In this document: piece by piece, positions 14,891 through 24,700 of the stretch | How positions within the stretch are numbered: position 1 is the first letter of the stretch | Layout of the letters: the number at the start of each line of letters is the position of its first letter | Assembly (NCBI GenBank): GCA_016191465.1 | Contig: JACPOP010000019.1 | Coordinates: forward strand, 1-49,713 | Length of the DNA: 49,713 nucleotides | From: Chloroflexota bacterium | GTDB lineage: Bacteria; Chloroflexota; UBA6077; CF-72 | Direction of reading: 5' to 3' | Translations under genes and position numbers: made by a program | Notes under the pieces: generated by a model | Databases searched by the model: none | Seen by the model: the letters and a program-made list of their open reading frames with translations, nothing else | Told to the model about the DNA's origin: nothing

Positions 14891-17047
14891 TCACTTGCCC
14901 TTGCCCTCCTTCTCCCGCGGCGTGATCGTGCGGACCAGCGAGCCGCACTCCTTCATCTCCGGCCCTAGGAACGGGTTGGCCACGTTGGGAGTGGTCTGGA
15001 GCCAGTCGCCGTTGCCGCCCCCTTTGTCAACAGGCGCCATCGGGCAGTGCATCACGTAGAGCACCCCCCCGCCCCCCTCCCCGGCGACCGCCTTGGACGG
15101 CCGCACGGCGTCGGCCAGCGCGATGACCTTCTCGCCCAGGGCGCTGAACAGCTCGCGCTGGCGGGTGAGCGGCTGGTCTTTGAGAGCCGCCGCGGCCTTG
15201 CCGAGGTCTACGGCCAGTGATTCCTGCTTGGTGCCGGAGAGGGCGCCGTGCAACGAGTGGGCCGCGGAGATCAGCGCGCTCATGTCCAGGCTGGGTGGGG
15301 GGGCCGCGCCGGACTTCTGCACGGCCCCCAGGGTGGTCGAGAGCTTGAGGTACTCGGCGAGGGCGGCGTCGGCCTTCTGCTGCTGTTCAGCGGTCACGGT
15401 CGGAGAAGCGGCTGTCGGGTCCGGCGTCCGAGCCGGGGGGGCGGTCGCGGGGCCGCTGGAGGGCGAGCCCTCCTGGGGCGAAGCGGGCTGGTTCGTCGAG
15501 CTTTGCCCACCAGTCTCGGCACCCTTGCTCAGGAACTTCTGGATCGCCTCGCGCAGGCGGCTTTCGGAATCAAGAAGGAACTGCCCACTCGACACCACCG
15601 CCTCGCCGGGCGAAACGCCAGAGACGATCTGGATCATGCCGTCAGAGCCGGCCAACCCCACAGCCACGCGCCGTGGCTCGAACCTTCCCTGGCCCGTGCT
15701 GACGAAGACCAGGCGCGCTTCGCCTGTGTCGATCACGGCCTCGCGTGGCACGATCGTGACCTGGTCCGTGGAGCCCGTGTCGATCTCGGCGACGGCGTAC
15801 ATGCCCGCCCGCAGCAGGCCGTCAGGGTTCGGCACGGCCATCCGGACCAGCGCGGTGCGGGTCATCTCATCGAAGTTAGGATGGATGAAGATGACCTCGC
15901 CTTCGATGAGGTTGCCGGCCAGGGCATCGACGCGTACCCGCCCCGGCTGGCCGGTGCGAACCCGGCCCAGAGAGCCCTCCGGGATGCGCGCATCCACCCA
16001 CATGGTGGAACGGTCGGTCAGCCGCATGACGTTCTGACCGACGATCACCGCGGAGCCGGTGAACGCTCCCGATTTTTCGACTACGACGCCGTTGATCGGC
16101 GAGGTAAACGTCACGTCGGGCGGAGCATGCTCCATCGCGCCCAGCTGATCGATCTGCTCCTGCGAGAGCCCGAGTGTTCGGAGGCGGAGCTGGGCCGCGG
16201 CGATGAGCGAGTCATCCGCGGCATTGAGAGGTCCGGCGACGGCGCCACCGCCGCCAGACGCCTGTGCCCGCCTGGCGGCGATGAGTTCCTCAATCGCCAG
16301 CCGCAAGTCGGGGCTGTAGAGGTCAAACAGCGGGTCGCCCTTGCGGACCGCCATGCCCTCGGTGTTCGCGTAGAGCTTCTGAATCCAGCCCGACACGCGG
16401 AGGTTGATGTCGGTGCGGGCGGTTTCGGGTTCGGCGATGAAGGCGGTTGCCCTCACCCGTTGCACGATCGGGCCTTGTGTAACAGCCACGGTCCGCACGC
16501 CCATGTTCTGAACGACCGCGGGATCGATGGTGACGGCCGCGCCCGCGGGCTTGGCTTCATCCTCATACACGGGGATAAGGTCCATGCCCATCGGGCTCTT
16601 TCCCGGTCGATCGGAGAGGTACGGCGGGTTCATCATGGGGTCGTGCCAATACTTGATCTTGCGATCGCCGCTGGGGGGCGCGGGGGTAGCGGGAGTAGCG
16701 GGGGGTCCTGAGGATGCGTTTCCGGCATCTCCGGTGATGAGCGGGGTGAGCTTCATGTGGCAGATCGGGCAGTCTCCGGGGTGATCCTGAATCACCTGCG
16801 GGTGCATGCCGCATGTCCAGAGCTGCTTCTTCTCCGGGGCGTCGTGAGCGGACTTCTGATGCTCGCTCGAGTGCGCGGTGTTCGCGACGCTCGGCCGGAG
16901 CCAGCGCTCAAAGGTCGTGTGCCAGCGCATGCCGGTGTAGACGCCGGCGCCCGTGCAGGCGAGGAGAAGGACCGGGGTCACGAGCCGTCGGCGGCGGGGA
17001 GCGGCGACGGGGTCAGGCCTGTTGTGTGTCGGTGAATCAGCGGCCAT
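14891..17047 (-). CDS. cusB: RND periplasmic adaptor, CusB-like, with HMBD and DUF3347-like ends
   Basis: 718 residues, ATG 17047, start overlapping the TolC gene by 11 bp. One N-terminal membrane anchor (VTPVLLLACTGAGVYTG). Next a heavy-metal-binding domain, WTCGMHPQVIQDHPGDCPICHMKL, and the companion YWHDPMMNPPYLSDRPGKSPMGMDL, both typical of CusB. Then the barrel-sandwich/hairpin adaptor core (VRVSGWIQKLYAN, DPLFDLYSPDL, NGVVVEKSGAFTGSAV, beta-barrel and MP domains). After a Pro/Thr linker (about 520-560) there is a helical DUF3347-like domain, ending with YVMHCPMAPVDKGGGNGDWLQTTPNVANPFLGPEM, which resembles the copper-site end of that family. It delivers Cu/Ag to the pump and links it to the TolC-type channel. 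Confidence 0.92.
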   Translation of the reverse strand: MAADSPTHNRPDPVAAPRRRRLVTPVLLLACTGAGVYTGMRWHTTFERWLRPSVANTAHSSEHQKSAHDAPEKKQLWTCGMHPQVIQDHPGDCPICHMKLTPLITGDAGNASSGPPATPATPAPPSGDRKIKYWHDPMMNPPYLSDRPGKSPMGMDLIPVYEDEAKPAGAAVTIDPAVVQNMGVRTVAVTQGPIVQRVRATAFIAEPETARTDINLRVSGWIQKLYANTEGMAVRKGDPLFDLYSPDLRLAIEELIAARRAQASGGGGAVAGPLNAADDSLIAAAQLRLRTLGLSQEQIDQLGAMEHAPPDVTFTSPINGVVVEKSGAFTGSAVIVGQNVMRLTDRSTMWVDARIPEGSLGRVRTGQPGRVRVDALAGNLIEGEVIFIHPNFDEMTRTALVRMAVPNPDGLLRAGMYAVAEIDTGSTDQVTIVPREAVIDTGEARLVFVSTGQGRFEPRRVAVGLAGSDGMIQIVSGVSPGEAVVSSGQFLLDSESRLREAIQKFLSKGAETGGQSSTNQPASPQEGSPSSGPATAPPARTPDPTAASPTVTAEQQQKADAALAEYLKLSTTLGAVQKSGAAPPPSLDMSALISAAHSLHGALSGTKQESLAVDLGKAAAALKDQPLTRQRELFSALGEKVIALADAVRPSKAVAGEGGGGVLYVMHCPMAPVDKGGGNGDWLQTTPNVANPFLGPEMKECGSLVRTITPREKEGKGK

Positions 17048-18527
17048 GCGGCGCCTCCTTCGGGTCGGGAGTCATCTGATGGATTGGAGATGAGGCAGGG
17101 ACGGGCGACGCGCCGACGGCCTCGATATCCGTGCCCATGAGCGATTCGAGTTCGGCGAGCCGCTTGTCGCGGGCGGACCTCGCCTCGATCGCCACCAGCC
17201 GTGTGTCGAGCACTATTCCCTGGGCGTCGAGCAGGTCAATGTACATCGCCGTTCCTGCCGCGTACGCCTGGCGAGTGTTCTGTAGCACGCGCTCAGCGAG
17301 GGGCACCAGCGATCCTTCAAAGAGCGCGGCCTGTCGTTCGTTGTTGCGAAGCGCGACGAGCGTCGCGACGAGCGTGGCTGCGCGGTCGGTCCGCGTTTGG
17401 CGCAGCATGGCTTCGCCCGCCCGCAGCATCGCCTCGGCCTCGCGGATGCCCCCTCGGATCCTTGCGATGGTGGTGGGGAGCATCACCGTAGCGCCCAGCG
17501 CCTGCGAGACGTTCCCGGTGAACATGAACGACGGGTTGATGTCGGGGATCCACTGCATCCGCGCCAGTTCGAGCGCGTCGGCGCGACCTTCCGTCTGTCG
17601 AGCAATCGCAGCAATCTCGGGATTCAGTTCCACAGCCGCGGCGAGGATCTGGTCGTCGGTAGCGGCGATTGTGCGGGCGGAGTCGCCCGTCGTGTCGATG
17701 GCGACAGCCGGGTCGCGGACCAGTAAGCCGTTGAGTATGGCCCGCGTCGCCGACAGCTCGGACTCGGTGTTCCGGAGGCCGTTCTCCTGCGTGCGCAGGG
17801 AGGCTTCGGCCCGCAGCAAATCCCGCTGAACGCCGCCCGCCTGAGCTCTCGCGCGGACGGCGTCGATCGAAAGGCGATTCAGCCTCACCTGCTCGTGCTG
17901 CACCTGCCGTCTGCTCTCCAGCATCCGCAGCTCGGCCCAGAGGCTGAGCACGCGGCGCTGCGTGTCGAACTTCGCCGCTCGGAACCGCTCGCCCGCGGCC
18001 CGGGCGTCGTCCAGGGCCACCCGGCCCTGTTGCCGGACCTTGGTTGGGATCAAGAAGTTCATCGATGGGTCGAAGCCCAGGGAGAACGTCTGCCGGTCGA
18101 AAGCCTTCATTTTCTCCGCGGAGAACATGTAGGAGTACCCGAATTCGAGGTTGGAGTTCGGGTAGGCCGACGCTATCTCCACTCGCTGCACGGCCGCCTT
18201 CCACTCGAAGTATGATGCCTCGAGGTCGCCGTTGGCAAGGAACGCCCGACGCAGCACCTCCTGCCATGTCGGCGATGCGGGGAGGTCGGGGAGTGTGCGC
18301 TGTTCAAGTGGTTGATCGTACAACGCGCCCGCCGCCCGTAGATTGGCCCGCTCCTCGTCGGTGCCGTCCGGGACAAGAGCGCAGCCGGCGACTCCGGCCA
18401 GCGCCGCCAGTCCGAGCGCTGTGAGGAATATGGACCTACGCACCGTCAACCCGCCGCGGGGGCCGCGGAGACGGCCGGCGGGCGGCGACGCATCGGGCCG
18501 GGAGGCCGCGGAGGCAAATGCTGGCAT
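17037..18527 (-). CDS. cusC: TolC-family outer-membrane lipoprotein, CusC-like
   Basis: I take ATG 18527 (MPAFAS), preceded by AGGA; a GTG at 18443 just before RRSIFLTALGLAALAGVAGC is the alternative and would give a compact signal peptide. The VAGC lipobox points to lipid attachment at Cys. The outer-membrane-efflux repeats follow: WQEVLRRAFLANGDLEASYFEWKAAVQRVEIAS, FDTQRRVLSLWAELRMLES, VRARAQAGGVQRDLLRAEASL, and a second set with VALRNNERQAALFEGSLVPLAERVLQNTRQAYAAGTAMYIDLLDAQ. It supplies the outer-membrane duct for CusBA and is the first efflux gene of the operon after the Cys-rich gene. Confidence 0.9.
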   Translation of the reverse strand: MPAFASAASRPDASPPAGRLRGPRGGLTVRRSIFLTALGLAALAGVAGCALVPDGTDEERANLRAAGALYDQPLEQRTLPDLPASPTWQEVLRRAFLANGDLEASYFEWKAAVQRVEIASAYPNSNLEFGYSYMFSAEKMKAFDRQTFSLGFDPSMNFLIPTKVRQQGRVALDDARAAGERFRAAKFDTQRRVLSLWAELRMLESRRQVQHEQVRLNRLSIDAVRARAQAGGVQRDLLRAEASLRTQENGLRNTESELSATRAILNGLLVRDPAVAIDTTGDSARTIAATDDQILAAAVELNPEIAAIARQTEGRADALELARMQWIPDINPSFMFTGNVSQALGATVMLPTTIARIRGGIREAEAMLRAGEAMLRQTRTDRAATLVATLVALRNNERQAALFEGSLVPLAERVLQNTRQAYAAGTAMYIDLLDAQGIVLDTRLVAIEARSARDKRLAELESLMGTDIEAVGASPVPASSPIHQMTPDPKEAPHGR

Positions 18528-18641
18528 GACAGGAGTCCTGGAGTGGGACGAGTTGCGTGGCGGCCCGGTTCGTGGGGCGCCACACGGTGACAGCGACGCA
18601 GCGATTCGCTCAGCGCGCAATGGAGCTAAGGATCCGCGATG

Positions 18642-19058
18642 CTACATCACCCACACGCACAGGACGGAGCGGGCGGAGTCCGCGGAGAGTTTGGGGCGCG
18701 TTGGGAGCTGCGCTCCACAAGTGGGGGGCTGCCCGGCCGTGAAGAGGAGCGGCCAAACGGGAGGTGGCACCTCGTCGGCAATACATTGAGCGCCGTCGGG
18801 CTTGGAATCAGGAAGCGGAGCGTTGGGCTGCTCCGGCCGGGGCGTGGCGCAACCACCCATTGAGGCGTTCTGGCGGGTGATGCATAGCATCTCCGAGCTG
18901 CCACTTGCACAACAGGGGCAGGGTGCTTCGTCTTCACCACCAAGGGGGGTAATCGATCGAGGCAGATCAGTCACCATCGCGCAGCGCCCGGCCGCCAGCC
19001 AAGGAAAAGGCTGGACCACGAGCAGAAACGCGAGAACTAGGCGGGTAACGATCGCCAT
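18642..19058 (-). CDS. Secreted Cys-rich small protein at head of cus operon
   Basis: 138 residues with a signal peptide (VLAFLLVVQPFPWLAAG). The mature part has clustered cysteines (CPCCASGSSEMLC, GGC, AQC, TCGAQ) and Met residues, fitting metal binding. It heads the minus-strand cus operon, with 114 bp to the TolC gene. A mirrored Cys/His-rich gene heads the divergent metal operon at 19723. No family recognised. A palindrome 10 bp upstream of its start is a likely operator. Confidence 0.65.
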   Translation of the reverse strand: MAIVTRLVLAFLLVVQPFPWLAAGRCAMVTDLPRSITPLGGEDEAPCPCCASGSSEMLCITRQNASMGGCATPRPEQPNAPLPDSKPDGAQCIADEVPPPVWPLLFTAGQPPTCGAQLPTRPKLSADSARSVLCVWVM

Positions 19059-19067
19059 TGGACAATC

Positions 19068-19084
19068 ATACTCCTCGGGAGTAT
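19068..19084. promoter_or_regulatory. Palindromic operator candidate ATACTCC-TCG-GGAGTAT
   Basis: Perfect 7-bp arms around 3 nt, 10-26 bp before the start of the cus operon. The TACTCC/GGAGTA form recalls metal-sensor operators (CsoR or MerR classes), but no sensor gene lies next to it. Position fits repression at or just after the transcription start. Confidence 0.5.
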
Positions 19085-19102
19085 CCGATGTTCAAGCAGT
19101 AT

Positions 19103-19112
19103 CGGTATACCG
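19103..19112. promoter_or_regulatory. Second palindrome CGGTATACCG
   Basis: Perfect 10-bp palindrome 18 bp beyond the first one. It could be a second half of the regulatory region or part of the minus-strand promoter. The rest of 19113-19722 holds open frames on both strands that I cannot recognise; I see no confident gene there. Confidence 0.3.
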
Positions 19113-19722
19113 GACAGGCGCGCTAAACGATTTCCGGTTCGCTGAGCGTTTGGGATGGGCCCCGGCGCGGGGAGAGGCCTTTGCCGTCGCGATGCAGAGC
19201 GGAGAGCACGATTCGCATTGGCGGGCGAGCAGTTGTCAGTTCCGAGAAATGCCGCCGACCGCATTGACGCGGCAACCGCACACCCGACAAGGCCGCCCCG
19301 ACAGGGGGGTACAACTGATCCACACGGCCTTCCGCTCATTTCTCGTGTGAGCGCGACCCGCAGCCCGCACCTGTTGATAGATGTCGGAGACGGTTCGCCG
19401 GCACGCGCCCCAGCTGCGGTGAGCCGGCCGCGGCCGCCGTGCCCGCTCGCGGCGCCCGGCAACTGGCCGGTCTTCGTTGCCTCGAGCGGGAACTGTGCTC
19501 CGGCGAGTGCCGCCGGGTTTTCAGCGCAAAGATCTGGTCGGCGGGCGTTGCCCCACATCATCGTCGCCGGTTGGCGATCGTGGCCCGGGCTGGAACACCC
19601 GGGGGCCCGCTGGGACGCTTCAGGCTGGTCCGAACAACGAAGCTTTGCCCGGGGGGTCGCGTTGGCCGGCAAGCACTTTCCAAAGAATCGATGACAGGCG
19701 TTGGGTATACTTGCGGGACCCC

Positions 19723-20187
19723 GTGTTTGCCAGCACACTATTCCGTACTTTGATCGTCGCATTCATCGCGGCTGGGATGCAGTTGTGCTGCTGCGGCGCG
19801 GCGTGGTTGAGATGCGCGGCGTGCGACTGCCCCGATGACGGGGCGGCGGTTGCGTTGGGCATGGGCGCCGGGCATGACCACAGCCGTGCCACGGAGCACA
19901 ACCCCGGGGCGGCGACTCCGAAAGCGCACGGCGATCGGTCGCTTTGCGGTGACCACGAGGGTAATCGGCACAAGGAAAAGTGCACCTGCGCAGCGCAGGA
20001 TCCGAGGAATCGCCCGGGCGACTACTGGAAGATCGGCTTGACGGCGCCCGTCTTTTCGACGCCGTTGCCAGTCTGGGACCTGCTGCCGCCTATCGGCGTG
20101 GCTTCTCGCGAGCAGATGCGGCTGGATCGACCACCGGTTCGACCTGCCTTGAGCTTGCTGCGCCAGCATTGCGCGCTCATCGTTTAG
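19723..20187 (+). CDS. Cys/His-rich small protein at head of second metal operon
   Basis: 154 residues from GTG 19723 (VFASTLFRTLIVAFIAAGMQLCCCG). The first 25 residues form one hydrophobic segment (signal or anchor) ending in CCC. Then CAACDCPDD, GHDHSRATEHN, CGDHEGNRHKEKCTC: several Cys and His clusters that suggest metal binding. The C-terminal 50 residues (TAPVFSTPLPVWDLLPPIG...) resemble the low-complexity ends of small ORFs that precede CzcCBA clusters. A TATACT box lies about 12 bp upstream of the GTG, too close to be a standard -10 unless the transcript is nearly leaderless. Confidence 0.6.
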   Translation: MFASTLFRTLIVAFIAAGMQLCCCGAAWLRCAACDCPDDGAAVALGMGAGHDHSRATEHNPGAATPKAHGDRSLCGDHEGNRHKEKCTCAAQDPRNRPGDYWKIGLTAPVFSTPLPVWDLLPPIGVASREQMRLDRPPVRPALSLLRQHCALIV

Positions 20188-20366
20188 AGACATGCGCCTG
20201 ACCGTCCGCTGTCACGGTCGGAGTTTTGGGTGCTTTCAGGGCCCACATTCCGGCTGCTGATCAGCGCTCTGGCGCCGCGACTGCGTTGACGGCCCGGAAC
20301 CCGGGCTGACACCCCCTCCCCGTTTCCCATCTTGATCCCGCCTGACTCCTCACTGGAGGTTGCCCC

Positions 20367-21761
20367 ATGAACCGTCGCTCGGCAGTTGCCGTCGGCGCGG
20401 TCGCGACGCTCGCGGCCGCGGTTCTGATCCCCGCGTTGGCGCATGAAGGGCACGGCACGACGGCCGGGTCCACATTCGATCCCAACGCGCCAAAGAAGGT
20501 CTCCGGGGCCACCGCCCTGGCGATCGGCCTCAAGACCGCCGAGGTCGATTTTGGGCAGATCGAAGACGTCGTGCGGCTCACGGGGGTCGTTCGCCCAATG
20601 CCCGACAGGATCTTCGCCACCGCCCCGCGGTACGCCGGCATCATCCGGTCGATCGCGGTGCAGCCCGGCGACGTTGTCGTGAGGGGGGCCGCGCTGGCCG
20701 AGGTCGAATCGCCGGAAGTGGCGAAGAGTCTGTTCGAGGTGCGACGCCTGGAATCGGAGTATGAACGCCTGCTGTCTGAGGGAAAGAGGGCGGAGTCGCT
20801 GGTGGCGTCGCTGGAGATCGAGGGCCCGGCCGCGGTTCGCAGCGCCGAGCTCGCAGAGGCGGAAGTGGAACGGCTCGTCAGCGCCGGCGAGGGCGTGTCG
20901 GCCAACCTGCTCGCGCAGCGCCAAAGCGAGGCCGTGAAGCTGCGGGCTGACGCGGGCTTGAAGCGCGTTGCGCTCAACCAGGCCCGGGCCGACGTCGAGT
21001 CGCTGCGCCGGCAGGCAGGGACTACTCAGCGGTCGGCCGATGCGCTCCGGGCGATCCTGCCGGCCGCGGAAGGCGGCACGGAGTCCGCGATGGAAGCGGG
21101 CAAGCCCGGTCTGATCCGGTTCCTCTCACCCATCGACGGGGTGGTGATCTCCAAGCAGAGGGTGCCCGGGCAGGGCGTGGAGGCTGGGGCCACGATCCTC
21201 GAGGTTGGTGACTTCGCTCGGGTTCAGGTAGAGGGTGAAGTACCGGAAGGGCTTGTCGAGCGCCTTGCGACGGCGAAGAACGCCCCGGTCCGGCTCCGGC
21301 GCGGGAGTGACGGCCAGCAGGTTGGACAGGGGACGGTGCGGTTCATCAGCCCCGTGATCGACGCGACCAAGCGGACCGCGCACCTCATCATTGAGGCCGA
21401 CAACCCAGGGGGGGCCGCGGGCACGCTCCGGCCGGGCCAGTTCGTTGACGTGATCGTCGTGCTGAGCAGGAATGAATCGGCCGTGGTCGTGCCCGGCTCC
21501 GCGATCGTCAAGGAAGGTCCCCTCCAGTTCGTCTTCGTCAAGGAGGGCAAGGGCGAGAACGAGGTCTTCAAGAAGCGGGACGTGGCCACCGGCGTCCGCG
21601 ACGACCGCGTTGTCGAGATCAGACAGGGGCTGGTGCCCGGCGACGTCGTGGCCGTCGGCGGGGCGTTCAGCCTGTCGCAGCTCCGCGGCTTTGTCGCAGG
21701 TGAGGCAGCCCCCGCGGCGAAACCGGACAGCAAGGGCGACGGTCACGATCACACGCACTGA
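20367..21761 (+). CDS. RND periplasmic adaptor, CzcB/HlyD type
   Basis: 464 residues, ATG with GGAGG ten bases upstream. Signal peptide (AVATLAAAVLIPALAHEGHG) followed by a short His stretch. The core has the lipoyl-like APRYAGIIRSIAVQPGDVVVRGAALAEVESPEV, a long helical hairpin (about residues 115-230, LFEVRRLESEYERLLSEGKR...LKRVALNQARADVESLRRQAG), FLSPIDGVVISKQRVPGQGVEAG, and barrel/MP domains (VVPGSAIVKEGPLQFVFVKEG). Ends with DGHDHTH. No N-terminal HMBD, unlike the CusB at 14891, so metal choice probably differs. 27 bp before the pump gene; no TolC gene follows, the nearest is at 30187. Confidence 0.9.
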   Translation: MNRRSAVAVGAVATLAAAVLIPALAHEGHGTTAGSTFDPNAPKKVSGATALAIGLKTAEVDFGQIEDVVRLTGVVRPMPDRIFATAPRYAGIIRSIAVQPGDVVVRGAALAEVESPEVAKSLFEVRRLESEYERLLSEGKRAESLVASLEIEGPAAVRSAELAEAEVERLVSAGEGVSANLLAQRQSEAVKLRADAGLKRVALNQARADVESLRRQAGTTQRSADALRAILPAAEGGTESAMEAGKPGLIRFLSPIDGVVISKQRVPGQGVEAGATILEVGDFARVQVEGEVPEGLVERLATAKNAPVRLRRGSDGQQVGQGTVRFISPVIDATKRTAHLIIEADNPGGAAGTLRPGQFVDVIVVLSRNESAVVVPGSAIVKEGPLQFVFVKEGKGENEVFKKRDVATGVRDDRVVEIRQGLVPGDVVAVGGAFSLSQLRGFVAGEAAPAAKPDSKGDGHDHTH

Positions 21762-21788
21762 CGCATACGCATCACGAGGGACTTTCCT

Positions 21789-24700
21789 GTGCTGAACTGG
21801 ATTATCAAGGCCTCGCTCCACAACCGCGTGCTGGTGCTGATCGGCGCGTTGCTCGTCTCCGTCTACGGGATGTACGTGACGCTGCGCACGCCGACGGACG
21901 TGCTGCCCGACCTCAACCGGCCGGTTGTGACCATCATGACCGAGGCCATCGGGCTCGCGCCCGAGGAGGTCGAGGCCCAAGTCACGTACAACATCGAAAC
22001 CGCCGTCAACGGCTCTCCGGGCGTCGAGCGAGTCCGGAGCGTGTCCTCGCTCGGGCTTTCGATCGTTTTCGTCGAGTTCCAGTGGGGCACCGACTTCAAG
22101 TACAACCGGCAGGTCGTCACGGAGCGGTTGGGCACGATCACCGAAAAACTCCCGCCCGGGGTGGTGCCGGTGATGACCCCGGCGACGAGCATCATGGGCG
22201 AGATCGCTCTTTTGAGCGTGTCGAGCAAGACGCTCTCGTCGATGGAGGTGCGCACGGTTGCGGAGTTCACGCTGCGGCCCGCCATTCTTTCGATCCCGGG
22301 CATCGCGCAGGTCACGGCGATGGGCGGAGACCTCAAGCAGTTCCGCGTGCAGGTCGACCCGGACAAGCTCCGGTTGTTCGGGCTCACCATCGAAGACTTG
22401 GAGAAGGCTCTCGCGGCGGCGAATCAGAACACCGGCGGCGGGTTCCTCGTCAGCGGAGCGCAGGAACTCGTGGTGCGCAATCTGGGTCGCGTTCTGACCG
22501 TTGACGACATCGCGTCTTCGCTCGTGACCAACCGGCCGGGTGACCATGATTCCCCACCCCGAGCCGTCCACGTGCGGGACGTCGCCACGGTGATCGAGGC
22601 CGGCCCGACCATCAAGCGCGGAGACGGTTCGGACAACGGCACGCCCGCCGTCATCATGGCGATTCAGAAGCAGCCCGGCGCGGACACGGTCACGCTGACC
22701 CGGGCCCTTGATCGGACGCTCGAGCAGCTTCGACGGACTCTCCCCGCCGGAATCGAGATCAACGCCGACGTGTTCCGTCAGGAGCACTTCATCAAATCGG
22801 CCATCGGGAACGTCATCGAGGCGCTGCGCGACGGTGCGATTCTTGTCGTCATCGTCCTGATCCTGTTCCTTATGAACGTGCGGACGACCGTCGTCACGCT
22901 CACGGCGCTCCCGCTCTCGATCATCACGACGTTCCTGGTCTTCCACTGGCTGGGCCTGAGCGTCAACACGATGACGCTGGGCGGGCTGGCGGTCGCCATC
23001 GGCGAGCTTGTTGACGACGCGGTCGTGGACGTAGAGAACGTTTACCGGCGCCTGGGCGAGAACCGCCGCGCACCATCGCCGAAGCCGATCGTACAGGTTG
23101 TGTTCGACGCGTCGAGTGAAATCCGCAACCCGATCATCCTCGGCACGGTCATCGTCAACCTCGTGTTCCTGCCCACGTTCTTCCTGCCGGGCATCGAGGG
23201 ACGACTGTTCGCTCCGCTCGCAACCGCGTACATCGTGAGCATCTTTGCGTCGCTGCTGGTGGCGCTCACCGTCACCCCGGTCCTGGCGTACTACCTGCTC
23301 CCGGGCATCAAGCGCATGGAGCACGGCAAGGACGGCCCGCTGCTGCGGGCGTGCAAGTGGCTTGCGCTCAAGTCGTACTCGGTCTCGATGCCGCGACCCT
23401 TCGCGGTGCTGGGCACGTTGGGCGCTCTGGTTGTGGCGGCGCTGTTCATGGTCACGCGGCTGGGCTCGGAGTTCCTGCCGCCCTTTAACGAGGGCACGGC
23501 CGTCGTTTCCTTCATGCAGCAACCGGGCATCTCGCTCGAAGAGTCCAACAAACTCGGCACCAAGGCCGAGGAGATAATCCTGTCCATCCCGCAGGTCAAG
23601 AGCACCGCCCGCCGCACCGGACGCGCCGAGCAGGACGAGCACGCGATGGGTGTCAACGCCAGCGAGATCGAAGTAGACCTGTGGACCAAGGAAGAAGCGA
23701 AGGACCCCGACAAGTACGCGACAGCCTCCGGGCGCCGGCCGCCGCCGATCAAGGACCTTCTTCCCCGCGAGCAGGTCTTTTCGCTGATCGTTCAGAAGCT
23801 CGCGGCGTTCCCGGGCGTGGCTACGGGCATCGGTCAGCCCATCAGCCACCGCATCGAGCACTTGCTCTCAGGGGTCCGTGCCCAGGTCGCCATCAAGATC
23901 TTCGGCGACGACCTTGGCGCGCTCCGCACGCTCGCGGACCAGACCAAAGCGGCGATCGAGGGCATCCCCGGCGTCGCCGATCTGCAGGTCGAGCAGCAGG
24001 TGCTGGTGCCGCAGCTGCACATCACCGTCAATCGCGAGGCGGCGGCCCGCGTCGGCTTCACGCCGCAGTCGCTCACCGACGCGATGGAGACCGCCATCAA
24101 GGGCAGGGTCGTGGGCCAGGTGCTCGACGGCCTGAAGGTCTTCGACATCACGCTGACGCTCGATGATCGTCACCGGACTGATCCGACGGCGCTGGGGCTG
24201 GTGCGGCTCATCTCGCCGACGGGGGCGGTCGTGCTTGTGCAGGACGTCGCCGAGATCGTTGAGAAACTCGGGCCCAACGAGGTCCAGCGCGAGAGCCTGC
24301 GGCGCCGCATCGTCGTCTCGGCCAACGTCCGCGGGCGCGACCTGGGCTCGACGGTCGAGGAGATCAAGAAGTCCATCGCGATGGACGTGACGCTGCCCCA
24401 GGGCTACACGATCCAGTACGGCGGGCTGTACGAGGCGCAGCAGGAGTCCACGCGGCTGCTGCTCGCCCTGGGCACGGGCTCGCTCATTGCCATCTTCGTC
24501 ATCCTCTTCACGCACTACCGCTCGGGCATGGTCGCGGCCCAGATCATGCTTAACGTCCCCTTCGCGCTCATCGGCAGCGTGACGGCGCTGGCGATCACCC
24601 GCGAGCCCTTCAGCGTGGCCTCGCTCGTGGGCTTCATCTCGCTCACCGGCATCGCCACCCGCAACGGCGTGCTGATGGTCAGCCACTACGTTCACCTGAT

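Noticed and set aside
12882-14948. 688-codon minus-strand open frame between cusA and cusB
   Set aside because: Covers R elements, arrays and the antisense of three plus-strand genes with good ribosome sites; protein is low-complexity.
19113-19722. Protein genes on either strand in the gap between the two metal operons
   Set aside because: Open frames overlap each other, have no ribosome site and show no family pattern.
21126-23861. 911-codon open frame on the minus strand across the second RND adaptor and pump
   Set aside because: It is the exact antisense of two well-recognised RND genes; Asp/Arg/His-rich composition is typical of GC-rich shadows.
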